From: Typha latifolia
Lineage: Eukaryota > Streptophyta > Magnoliopsida > Poales > Typhaceae
Reading direction: 5' to 3'
Length of the DNA stretch: 64,000 nt
Assembly: GCA_019914945.1 (NCBI GenBank)
Contig: CM034105.1
Location: forward strand, 7,316,001 to 7,380,000
The notes below the pieces were generated by a model. That model was given only the letters and a program-made list of their open reading frames with translations. It searched no databases and was not told the DNA's origin. Position 1 is the stretch's first letter; every line of letters begins with the position of its first letter. The translations under genes and the position numbers were made by a program. This document shows positions 32,343 through 42,774 of this stretch, piece after piece.

Positions 32343-33229
32343 TGATACACTTAGTTAGGATCTTTTCTTATTGCATTAGGTGTTTATTTTCATTAAAATA
32401 AAATTCCTGTAGGTCACATTCGAACGTAGGAGGGGTCACGTTCGAACGCCCTTACAAACGCTTGTATCCGATTCGCAAATACAGAGAACACGTATTGTGC
32501 ATTCGAACGCCTATATTGCATTCGCACATACAGAGAACGTCTTTTAGTGCATTCGAACGTGATCGACGGTAAAGTTCTAGAATTGGGGTTACATATTATT
32601 TTAGGACTAGCTGGCAAGCCTCTATATATATGTGGATGGCAGCCAAATTTATTATGCTATTGGATTATTGAATTCTTGCCTCTCTATCGTCTATCTACCC
32701 TAATCTCCCTCCTCCCTCTTCACCATCCTTCTACCTCTACCGTTGGCAAAGTTTCTCCTAACTTCTAATCTCCCTCGACTGTCAAGCTACCCCTCTTCTT
32801 TGGGAACTCGACCACTTCGTTCTCTTCATTTATATCTTTTAATCACATGCACCATCCACCTCCATCTCCATACCCATTCATAACCCTAACATCCACTCCA
32901 CCCGACACCACCATCACCCATGTTATTCCATATTTTTGTTCTTGCTACAGTTCGAATCTACGAAGGGCGTAAATACAAAAGTTGTAGATCAAGAAGTTAT
33001 GGATCCAACCCAATTGGTTTCGTAATTTTATGACTACTGAAAATCTTTGATGAATAGTTTCCCACGGTTGTGCAGACTAATTCCTTTAATCCATCCAGAT
33101 CTTGAAGGAATCGTTGCTTAGCCTATCTTTGGTTCGAGAACTCATCAAAGTGGTATCAGAGCTAATCAATTCGGTATCAAAGCTTATCAAGTGGTATCAG
33201 AGCTTATCAAGTGGTATCTGAGCCTAACA
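32343..33229 (+). mobile_element. gypsy-B solo LTR with target duplication
   Basis: An 887-bp LTR from TGATACACTTAGTTAGGATC to GAGCCTAACA, flanked by CAATC at 32338-32342 and 33230-33234. It lies within the minus-strand integrase (both flanks match the uninterrupted copy near 58700-58740). It carries GTTCGAAC-type motifs (32418-32555), a TATATATATGTGGATGG promoter-like segment near 32620, and four primer-site-like units in its last 80 bp. Confidence 0.92.
33151..33223 (+). repeat. Four primer-binding-site-like units inside an LTR end
   Basis: TGGTATCAGAGC (33151), CGGTATCAAAGC (33172), TGGTATCAGAGC (33192) and TGGTATCTGAGC (33212) recur every 20-21 bp with linker TTATCAAG. All lie inside the LTR boundary at 33229 set by the target duplication. 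Confidence 0.92.
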
Positions 33230-33234
33230 CAATC

Positions 33235-35060
33235 CTGGCCACGTGCAACTCTGAGATATTCTCCTATAAGTTCTCAAGACACCCTCATGACCAGCCTCTG
33301 CAATCCATCATTTGCGGGCACCTGAATGCATCCGCGATCCAGCAGCAAACCTCCTCGGTTCTCCAACTCTGGATGGTGCTCCAGATCATCCAACACCACC
33401 TGCAACAATCTCAAAACATTTGGGTCAGATGTATATGCATACCTAAGCTCGTCAAGAAAGGAAAAGGTAGGAGAAGAATAGGCTACAAGCTCGGCGGTAT
33501 CGGGTTGGCACGATAGTGCATCTGTCGCTCTATTTTCCGTTCTATTCTTGTATTGTATTTCATAATCATACCTCAACAATTTTGTGACCCATCTCTCCAT
33601 TGTCGGAGTGTGTATACGCTGTCCCCATAAAGTATGGAAAGCTCCTTTGATCAGTTTGTATAATAAATCGTGTACCGATCAAGTAAGGCCTCCACTTTGT
33701 CACCGCATGGAGAATTGCCAACATCTCTCTCTTATAAGTCGATAATTGCTGAGATTTTTGTTATAAAGCCATGCTAAGATAGGCAATGGGGTGTCCTCCT
33801 TGCATTAGTACATCTCCTATGCCAACTCCTAATGCATCACATTCCATAATTAATTCTTTGGTGAAGTCCGGTAGAGCTAGAATGGGTGCCGTTGTTATTG
33901 CTATTTTTAGTTTTTCAAAAGCTGTAGTGGCTTCATTCATTCATCTAACAGAGTCCTTCAACAAATAAGTGTGAGAAGCAGCAATCTTGCCATATCCGGC
34001 GATGAATCGGCGATAATATTCGGTCAACCCCAAAAATCTTCTCAATCCGGTGGTAGTAGTAGGAATAGGCCAAGCGTTCATGCATGCAACCTTTTGAGGA
34101 TCCGCCGCTACACCTTCTGCTGAAATGATGTGGCCTAAATACTCCACTTGTAGTACTCCCCATAGGCACTTGGACTTCTTGATCTTCAATTGGTTTTGCT
34201 TCAACAAATTCAGCACAACCTCCAACTACCGCCAATGCTCCAATTCATTCCTATTATACACCAAAAAGTCGTCAAAAAATACCAAGTTATACCTTCGCAA
34301 TAGAGGTCGAAATATATCATTCATGAGGCCTTGAAAGGTAGCTGGAGTATTGGTTAGACCAAAAGACAGCACTCGGAACTTACAATGCCTGTCTGGAGTT
34401 ACGAATGCAGTTTTGCACACATCCGCTGATCGAACTCTAATTTGATGATACCCGGCCCTCAAGTCAAGCGTACTGAATATAGTCGCCCCTGCAAGCTCGT
34501 CCAGTAGCTCGTCTATAACCAGAATAGGATACCGATCCTTGATGGTAATAGGGTTTAGTGTCGATAGTCAACACAAAAATACCATGTCTCGTCCTTTTTT
34601 CGCACCAATAGCATGAGGGAAGAGTATGAGGTATGACTTGGTTGTATGAGGCCTTGCTCTAACATCTTGGCTACCATCTTAGAAATAACTTATTTTTGCA
34701 CATATGAATAATGATATAGCGTCACCTTTGTCGGTGTAGCCCGAGGTACAATCTCTATGCGATGGTCTGTCACTCTCCTCAGTGGCAACTTCTATGGCTT
34801 CTCAAACAGTCTAGAAAAGTTATCTAATAAATTACACAATTCAATGGTAGTATTTGAACTCGTTTGAGGCTCATCTCCTGCTGGTCCTAACTGAAGATGA
34901 TAGACCAAATCATACGCACAATGCAGCCCCATCATAGGCTGCATCGCAAGAATCGGCGAAGACCGAACATCATCAAGCCGCACATCTTTGTTTCCTTGTT
35001 TAAATTTCATCCACATGCTCCGGAAATCAAATGTGACGGGTCCCAAACTCTATAACCAAT
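33235..35060 (-). pseudogene. gypsy-B RT, RNase H and start of integrase
   Basis: Minus-strand pol, continuing right to left from the protease. It shows the linker LCNLLDNFSRLFEKP, then [34 protein letters not shown], the catalytic loop [11 protein letters not shown] (both Asp kept), FLGLTEYYRRFIAGYGKIA, RNase H pieces (33600-33930) and the region ERWVTKLLRYDYEIQYKNRT leading to the integrase zinc-binding domain. Several frameshifts and stops make it inactive. It is the same element as 31665-32337 and 26069-26569. Confidence 0.85.
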
Positions 35061-36690
35061 GAGCACTAAGGACAATGTCCGCTCCTCGCATCGCCAATGG
35101 ATACAAGTCCATAAATGATATCGTGTCCTTGTACCCATATACTAACCCAGCGACATAAGCTCTCCGCATTTAGCTTCGTGCCGTCTCCAATAGCAACGTC
35201 AAATCCCCATGATCGGTTCGGCATCCAAACCCAATATCCTCACTAACCTCTCATTTAGGAAGTTGTGTGTACTCCCCGAATCGATGAGGATGTGCACACA
35301 ATGCTTTCTAACGAGTCTGTCTACTCGTAACGTCCTAGCCGTGGAAGTACTTGAATATGCATGCATCGATATTTTCAGCTTGGATATCTTCCTCCACTCC
35401 CTCCTCAACGACTTCCTCATGGACCTCCTCTGGACACTCTCCATCATCAACAACCTCATCATTCTCCTCAAGACCATCTATAAGCATCACACTCCCGATC
35501 GGTTTAGAACACTAATGACCGAGGGTGAAACGCTCATCACATCGAAAGAAAAGGCCCTTCGCTCTTCGCTCCTTCACCTCGGCAGGTGTGAGAATTTGAA
35601 GGGGGGGGTCTTTTGCCACCTCTAACATCAGAAGAAGGTCTCAAAGGTAGTCGTGGTCTAATACTCGCAGCCGCTATTTTTAAAACCGTAGAATTTCTAG
35701 CCGGCGTTCTAGGTGCAAACCGCCAATCTCGGTTGCCCCAATTGGTTTTCGCTACCATCTTAAGAGCCATATGCTTTTGTTCTATTCTCATGGCCTTCTC
35801 AAAGGCTACCTCAAGAGTAGTAGAACATAGAGCATGAACATCCGTCTGTATCTCATCCCGTAGCTCTGAAATAAATATGCTCATCAATGTTTGTTCGGGC
35901 CACGGTGGCTCACAACGACTACTTACTCTTTCAAACTCAGCTTGGTACTCCAATACGGTCGTCCTTTGAACCATCTTTCTTAATGTGGCAGAAAAATCTT
36001 CATATTCTGCTGTCCCAAATCTGCGTGTAATCGTCCTACAAAAATCAACCCATCCGGTAAATCCACCACCACAAATAACTAATCTATACCAATGCAACAT
36101 CGTTCCTTGGAGGTGAAAGCTTGCCATCTGGACCTTTGCATCTTCAGCTGTACCTTGACAATCAAAATATTGTTCAACTTGAAATAGCCAATCCGTTGGA
36201 TCACCGCCTTGGAATTTTGGTAAGTCCAAGCATGCGGTTCTCCCCCGAATAGCATTGTCGGGTTCATAAAAGATCATTGGTTCAGGTCTAAACCTTTGTG
36301 CATGTTGATCACCCTCTTTAATTCCTCAAGCATGTCCATCACCATCTCCATAGGGATCAATCTCATCCTCAAAGTTTCAATCCTCCTCATCGACGAAGCG
36401 CACCGGTGCCGCACGCCTCTCGAGTTCCACCACCGTCAGTCTTGGGTTTTGTAACAGAGGTGGGGGATGATGATGTGTAGGCATAGGTAAGAGGGGATCA
36501 TTCACTCATATGACGCACCTGGACCTATGGGGTATCGGTTCGATGAGGTCCCACCGCTGGTCCTTCTTGAAACTCCGATCGTTGTCAAGGAGATGACGAA
36601 CCTAATCGATTCACGACGTATTCCTTGAATTCATTGTGATCCTTTTGCATGTGCTCAACTCTATGCAACAATGTTTGGAACATGCCCCAA
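35061..36690 (-). pseudogene. gypsy-B gag and protease
   Basis: Minus strand. Gag begins off to the right and is open over 36277-35540: FYEPDNAIRGRTACLDLPKF, QGGDPTDWLFQVEQYFDCQG, FERVSSRCEPPWPEQTLMS, EQKHMALKMVAKTNW. The zinc-knuckle region follows near 35520-35590, then the protease motif ILIDSGSTHNFLNERLVRIL near 35240-35290. The end near 36690 is cut by a gypsy-A fragment, so the gag start is lost. Frameshift between gag and protease. Confidence 0.85.
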
Positions 36691-37016
36691 AGGCTGAACC
36701 GGTGGCGGTGGGTTCAAGGGGGTGGACTCGCGTCGTGGGGTCGATGGTGCTTTCCCGTTCGCCCGTAGTTCCCGCATCATCTCCATCATCATCTGGTTGT
36801 TGATGGCCAATTGCTCTGAAATAGATCCCAACATGGCTTGAACGCTAGGTTCTTCCGTATTCTGATTAGATCGGGCGGTTCCACGGGTGGAAGTCCTTGC
36901 AATTGTTTCTCCCTCCTCTATTGGGAGAATCTCTTCTTCATCATCTCGCCGTACAGCCATGGATCTGGTTGTCGTCATTGGAAGCGCTTGTCCGAGGAAT
37001 GGTGGCTCTGATACCA
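36691..37016 (-). pseudogene. gypsy-A gag N-terminus and primer site
   Basis: The first about 95 codons of a minus-strand gypsy-A gag (MTTTRSMAVRRDDEEEILPI from 36978), nearly identical to 27358 onward, with a primer site GCTCTGATACCA at 37005-37016. It is truncated at about 36690, where it is joined to gypsy-B gag. Confidence 0.85.
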
Positions 37017-37019
37017 GCT

Positions 37020-38002
37020 TGATACGATCACGCCTCTGGCTATGGAGCTCTGATACCAGCTTGATACGATCTTCTCTTTGGGGCTAAGGCTCTGATACCA
37101 GCTTGATACGATTTGGCACGGAAATTTGAAATTAGATCCCAAAATATTCTGTTGTCGGATCGACGTGAGATTTTGATATGTCTTAGCCCCAGGAAAGAGC
37201 TTTCCAGCAAATATAGTTTCAGGTGAATCGGAGTTGGGAATCTCGAGATATCGTTCGTTTAGTGGACGAATGTCAGGATACTCTATTTTGGATCCGTGGA
37301 TGGAGGCACGAGATCCTAGGTAATGATGGTTGGTGGAGGACCGGCGTTAATGTGGTGGCACCGGTGAAAAGTGATGGTGGAAGGGTTGTGGTTGATGGAA
37401 GGATTAGGGCAAGTGTGGGATAGATTGGACGAAGGGGGAGAAGAGGGCCACCCCTAAGGGACTAGGGTGATTAGCCGGACGAGGGAGGTTAGAAGCGGCG
37501 TCGCCGGGGATTGAGAGAACGGGAGCGAAGAAGACGAAGGAGGCAAGGCAAAACTCAATCTCAATAATCCATGATAATTTTGGTTGCCCTACACATCCTT
37601 TTATAGGCTAACCAAGAACTCACATTAACCCTAAAACACAATTTTCGCCGACCGCGTTCGAACTCGCCCGACCGCGTTTGAACGCACCGAATTAGCTCTT
37701 CTGAACTTGCGAACGCAATGCAGGCGTTCGAACGCGTGATCGAACGCGCCTATCGGTATTTGCGAACGCGATGCAGGCGTTCACAGTGCGTTCGAACGCA
37801 CCGCGTTCCAACGCATAGTACATTCTCTTCACCACGTTCACAACCCCGTTCACAAACCGCGTTCGAACTCACTCCACCCGCGTTCGAACGCGACTTACAA
37901 AAAACTTATTTTAATGGAAATTAAACACTAAAGCATGAAATAAAAACACTCCTAAAGTGAATCCATGCTCGAGACGACGTCGGTGAAGTCCGAATCGTAT
38001 CA
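37020..38002 (-). repeat. gypsy-A 5' LTR with two extra primer-site copies
   Basis: A minus-strand LTR, TGATACGATTCGG at 38002 to GATCGTATCA at 37020. Besides the primer site outside the LTR (37005-37016), copies lie inside at 37047-37058 and 37089-37100, each followed by a TTGATACGAT terminus-like sequence. The GTTCGAAC block lies at 37655-37890. Confidence 0.9.
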
Positions 38003-39103
38003 ATTCGCACCTATGGACATTGGTTGACTCGGTCCTGCTATGCCGGAGTGTGAATACACTTTCCCATAAAGTATGGAAGGCTCCTTTGATTGGTTCGGAT
38101 ATTGAATCGCCTACCGATCAAATAAGGCATCCACTTTGTCACCGCATGCAGAATTGCCAACATCTCTCTCTCGTAGGTCGATAATTGCTGGGATGTTTGT
38201 GATAAAGCCTTGCTAAGAAAGGTTACGGGACGTCCTCCTTGCAATAGTACAAATCCTATTCCAACTCCCGATGCATCATATTTCACAACGAACTCTTTGG
38301 TGAAGTTCGGTAAAGCTAGAATGGGTGTCGTTGCCATTACTGTTTTCAGCTTTTCAAAGGCCGTAGTGGCTTCATCCGTCCATTTATAAGAGTCCTTCCT
38401 TAGCAAAAAAGTGAGAGGAGCAGCGATCCTGCCAAACTCGGCGATGAAGCGGCGATAATACCTGGCCAGCCCCAAGAATCTTCGCAATCCTGTGGTGGAA
38501 GTAGGGATCAGCCAAGTGGTCTTGCATGCCACCTTTTGAAAATCCGCCGCCACTCCTTCAGCAATGATGATGTGGCCTAAATACTCCACTTGTGGTACTC
38601 CCCATAGGCACTTGGACTTCTTAATCTTCAACTGGTTTTGCTTCAACAAATTTAGCACATCTTCCAAATGCCGCCAATGCTCCATTTCAGTCCTACTATA
38701 CACCAAAATGTCGTCAAAGAATACCAAGACATATTTTTACAGTACAGGCCAAAAGATATCATTCATGAGGCCTTGAAAAGTAGTTGGAGCATTGGTAATA
38801 CCAAAGAGCATCACCCAATACTCATAGTGCTCGTCCAGAGTTCGAAATAAAGTTTTATGCACATCCGTCGAGTGAACTCTAATTTGATGATACCCGGCCC
38901 TCAAGTCAAGCTTGCTGAATATGATCGCCCCTGCAAGCTCATCCAGCAGCTCCTCTATTACTAGAATGGGATACGGGTCCTTGACGGTGATAGCGTTTAG
39001 TGCCTGGTAGTCGACACAAAAATGCCATGCCCCGTCCTTCTTCCGCACCAATAGCATGGGCAATGAGTAAGAGCTATGACTCTATTGTATGAGGCCTTGC
39101 TCC
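38003..39103 (-). pseudogene. gypsy-B RT/RNase H (minus strand), near-intact stretch
   Basis: Positions 38003-38037 are a scrap of gag. From 39063 to 38040 the RT runs minus-strand: [51 protein letters not shown], one frame break near 38730, then VFFDDILVYSRTEMEHWRHL with both catalytic Asp. RNase H follows with KYDASGVGIGFVL, STYEREMLAILHAVTKW and RTNQRSLPYFMGK. The single ORF 38727-38038 (229 codons) is open. Integrase is missing on the left. The RT N-terminus is separated by the copia-S insertion and continues at 42775. Confidence 0.88.
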
Positions 39104-39108
39104 AACAT

Positions 39109-39497
39109 TGTTAGGTTTTTATATGTTGGCAATTGTGTACAAAATATTCTAAGTGTATTTTTTCATGTATATGAGCTTTACACAAGTCTAGAATATCTCT
39201 GATCTGAAGAATTGCAAGATTATTGGAGAAAAGCCGTCGAGTTCACACCACGTTCACAAACGCGTTCGAACGCGGGTACTACATTCACACAGATAGAGAG
39301 CCGCGTTCACAAACGCGTTCGAACGCGGGTACTGCATTCACACAGACAGAGAGCCGCGTTCACAAATGTGTTCGAACACGGGTACTGTGTTCACACAGAC
39401 CGAGAGCTACGTTCACAAACGCGTTCGAAACGCAACCTAAAGAATTCAAGTTGTCGCGTTCGAACGCACTCGGGCCCGTTCGAACGCACCTGAGTTC
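39109..39497 (+). repeat. copia-S 5' LTR (truncated)
   Basis: It starts TGTTAGGTTTTTATATGTTG. GTTCGAAC-type motifs lie at 39264, 39317, 39370 and 39423, exactly 53 bp apart. It ends prematurely at the internal deletion. Confidence 0.9.
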
Positions 39498-39924
39498 TAC
39501 TCATGTGTGAAAGCCATCATTGCACCTATATGGTTTACGTATAAAAAATAATACAGGAAAAATTCCTGTTATGTTATGGAGAATAAGTCAAAAAGTGCAA
39601 AATTTCAATACTAAGTCGATTTGACTACTTTATTGCATCATTGTTTATATAGGAAAGTTTGTTTAAGAAGATTGGTTCATGTTATCTATGCTCATCTTGC
39701 ATATGCATATCGTTATGATCAATCAAGATTAATTTAATTTTGAGTGATGCATTAGAATTGATTATAATATACTTTTGATGATTTGATTGATCTGTGTATG
39801 ACTTATTTCATTTGATTGTCATATTCTATGTCTTGATTGTATTTTGAATCTTTAGATGTGCATCTCCAAAAAGAATTTTTGATTTTTTCTTAGATTTTAT
39901 TTTTTTACTTAAAAAAAAGGGCGT

Positions 39925-40472
39925 TCGAATGCAAATTTTTGAGTTCGAATGCAATGACTGGCGTGTTCGAACGCGCAGACTGGTGCGTTCGAACGCACTC
40001 GAGGATTCTTTAAATATTGCGTCCGAACCTAAGGGTTTTCATCTTCCATCTTCCAAACCCTAGAAACCCTTCATTTTCTCCCTTTCAAATCTTCAAGATC
40101 TTGTTATTTTTCATCAAATTTCTCATTACAAACCCTTTTAAAGGGTCGTTCTCCTCTGGATCTAGCATCTTTCAGCCGAATTTCTTAGTTTTTCTTCACT
40201 TTTGCGAGGTATGATCATCCATCAATTTCCCTATTTTTTATTCAATTAAGGCTCTTGATCTTGATTGATTTCGTGCGTTTTCGAGTTTTGATCACGTTAA
40301 AGTTACTATCTTGATGTTTCTTGTGTGATTGAATGTGATATCTTAGCGTTTTCAAGTGGATGATGGATTTCATTTAGGGCCTTCATGATTTCTTAGATTT
40401 TTTTTAATTCTTGCTATCTTTTTGTTTGCTTTGGGCATATATTGAATCTTGCATCTTGTTTCTTTCTCAAGA
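39925..40472 (+). promoter_or_regulatory. Putative promoter, 5' UTR and 5'-UTR intron of the extra ORF
   Basis: Four GTTCGAA-type motifs (39923-39995) are followed by TTTAAATAT (about 40009-40017; TTTATATAT in the other copy). Then comes a pyrimidine-rich leader with CCAAACCCTAGAAACC, a splice-donor-like GCGAG|GTATGATC at 40208/40209 and an acceptor TTTCTTTCTCAAG ending at 40471, one base before the ATG. The same layout is kept in the second copy (intron 55383-55646). Whether it is transcribed is unknown. Confidence 0.5.
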
Positions 40473-41522
40473 ATGCCTAGAAAAGCTGCAGTTTCCAAGA
40501 AACCTAGGCCGCCTTCCTCACCTACTTTGGCTCCAAAGTTTTCTACTTCAACGGCTGCCGGGCGATACAAACATAATTTTGGGACCCGTCCTGTTATCTG
40601 TGAACGACCCGTGGTCATTTCCAATTTTTCTACCTTGGGGATAGAACAGATATTTACTGAGCGAGGATGGTTATCGGTGTGTCGGATGAGCGGAACTGCT
40701 TATGTGGAAGTTGTTCGGGAATTTTTTAGTAATGCCACGGTTTTAGAACGCTGTATTCGTTCTACTGTTCGTGGGGTGTCTGTGTACTTGGACTCAGATG
40801 TCATTCGCGCTGAACAACGTCTTCCTGATGGTGAGTTCCAGTACCCCACGTCTGCTCCACTTCCTAATGTCTATGACTATGCTGGCACTGTACTGATCAA
40901 AGAGGAACGTTGGAAGGGGAATATGATGTCGCATGCGAAGCTGACACCAGTGGCTCGCATGCTTCACCTGTTTTGTCTGTACAATGTCACCCCCAAGACT
41001 CGACATTCAAGCATTAGTCTGGATCGTGCATTTCTTCTTCATGCAATGTTATCTGGCATCTCGGTTGATTTGGCTGGGGTGATCTATGATTCAATACTCA
41101 CAGTTGCATAGAAAGAAGCACCTCGTGAGGGGTTACCGTTTGGCATCTTTATTACAAATTTGTGCACTCAGAGTGGGGTGCGTGTGGATGCTTTGGAACC
41201 TTCTCTTACTTCGCACAAACCGTTGGATCGGATTACTCTTAAGCGGAGTCAAGCTCACGACCAGTCGTCTCCTCTCAAGCCGTCCTCTTCCGCCGCTGGT
41301 CGCTCCTCACACCTCGACAGTTCTGATGATAGCTCTGACAGTGACACATCTCACTCTGAGGGGGAGCTACCACAGTACTCTGACCATTTCGATCAGCTTA
41401 GTACTCAAGTGCATGGTCTCCATTCGGCAGTGAATGATTTACGAGCTGAGCAAGCTCGTCAGGGGACTATCCTTGATTCTGTGTTGACGATTCTTCAGCG
41501 TCAGTTTCCTCCGAGTTCCTAG
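40473..41522 (+). pseudogene. Extra 3' ORF of copia-S, copy 1 (one stop)
   Basis: A 350-codon reading frame downstream of where pol would be, starting MPRKAAVSKKPRPPSSP. A single in-frame TAG at 41109-41111 (CAG in copy 2) separates a 212-codon and a 137-codon part. Features: a basic N-terminus; a central conserved block (IEQIFTERGWLSVCRMSG, YVEVVREFFSNATVL, STVRGVSVYLDSDVI, MLHLFCLYNVTPKTRHSS, ISLDRAFLLHAM); a Ser/Asp-rich linker (SSDDSSDSDTSHSEGE); and a C-terminal heptad-like stretch (LSTQVHGLHSAVNDLRAEQA). The central block resembles, from memory, the plant domain labelled putative plant transposon protein (Pfam PF20167); that needs a profile search. No enzyme motif or membrane segment is visible. 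Function unknown. Sireviruses may carry an env-like ORF at this place, but nothing env-like is seen here. Confidence 0.75.
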
Positions 41523-41539
41523 TCTTTGGCATTTGTGGC

Positions 41540-41875
41540 AAAAGGGGGAGTGTCTAGGTGTCTAGGTGTGTAGGGGGAGCATGGCAATAGGGGGAGTTTA
41601 TTAGAGTCTTTCTGTCTTTCTAATCTTGCTTATAACTTTGCTTGGAGAAATTGTGAACTTTGTATGTTTAAGTACTTTTGAACTTATGCTCCATTGATAA
41701 CTTGTGTTTGGATTGTTTATTCATTTCAAGTTATTTTCACTTGATCTTGGATTGGTATGTGTTTATTTGCAAGGATTGATGTGCAAAATATTCTAGTCTT
41801 GTCGATTGCTCAATTTGAAGTCTGTGTAATATCTTGTAACCTAGGTGTTTTGTCACAAATTGCCAAAGGGGGAGA
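41540..41875 (+). promoter_or_regulatory. Multiple polypurine tracts of copia-S
   Basis: AAAAGGGGGAG (41540-41550), TAGGGGGAG (41571-41579), ATAGGGGGAG (about 41588-41596) and AAAGGGGGAGA (41865-41875, directly before the 3' LTR). Repeated polypurine tracts upstream of the 3' LTR are a known Sirevirus trait. Confidence 0.8.
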
Positions 41876-41876
41876 T

Positions 41877-42769
41877 TGTTAGGTTTTTATTTGTTGGCAA
41901 TTGTGTACAAAATATTCTAAGTGTATTTTTTCATGTATATGAGCTTTACACAAGTCTAGAATATCTCTGATCTCAAGAATTGCAAGATTATTGGATAAAA
42001 GCCGTTGAGTTCACACTGCGTTTACAAACACGTTCGAACGCGGGTACTGCATTCACACAGACAGAGAGCCGCGTTCACAAACGCGTTCGAACGTGGGTAC
42101 TACGTTAACACAGATAGAGAGCCGCGTTCAGAAACGCGTTCGAACGTGGGTACTGTGTTCACACAGACCGAGAGCAGCGTTCACAAACGCGTTCGAATGC
42201 AACCTGAAGAATTCAAGCTGTTGTCCGTTCGAACGCACCTGAGATCAAGTCAGGCCGTTCGAACGCACACGGGCCGCGTTCGACCGCACCTATGAAGTTT
42301 GCAATTTATTGGATTTTCGTGAGTACGAATATAACTTGGATTTGGCTCTATCTTGGAGATGATATATAAGGATAGTGTTGCCCTAACTTGAGGGTGTTGA
42401 AGAAGATTATTCAAGGAGACTTTTTGGAGGCTACATCGGTTCTTCAACTAACAAGGCTCTTCTCATATACAAATCTTAATCTTTCGTCTTAAGGGCTATC
42501 TAGACAAAAGATCAATCTCGAGGGTTACTAAGATTGGACTTCAATCACGAGTTGTTTTGTGAGTCAGTCTTGTAACTGCTACTATCATAGTGATTGGTTT
42601 TAATCCGAGTTTGGATTCATGGTTTTTTCCCGTTTGGGTTTTTCCACGTTAAAATCTTGACGTTCATCTCTGCTTTCGTTCTTAATATTTCTACGGACTT
42701 TTACTTAAGCGAACGAGTGATATCATTGCCTAGTATTTAGATACATACTTGTGTCTAGTGATTTTTTCA
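41877..42769 (+). repeat. copia-S 3' LTR
   Basis: 893 bp, TGTTAGGTTTTTATTTGTTG to GTGATTTTTTCA. GTTCGAAC-type motifs lie between 42030 and 42290, in the same type of 53-bp array plus extra copies downstream. The right end is fixed by the AACAT duplication. Confidence 0.92.
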
Positions 42770-42774
42770 AACAT

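Larger units (their letters stand above)
39109..42769 (+). mobile_element. copia-S deletion derivative carrying the extra ORF
   Basis: A 3.66-kb element flanked by AACAT (39104-39108 and 42770-42774) inside the gypsy-B RT. 5' LTR piece 39109-39497, internal region 39498-41876, 3' LTR 41877-42769. The 5' LTR is cut after CACCTGAGTTC and joined to TACTCATGTGTGAAAGCC, which in the longer copy lies downstream of pol (54672). The deletion thus removed the rest of the LTR, the primer site, gag and pol. What is left is the region between pol and the 3' LTR, with one long extra ORF and several GGGGGAG polypurine motifs. Confidence 0.92.
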
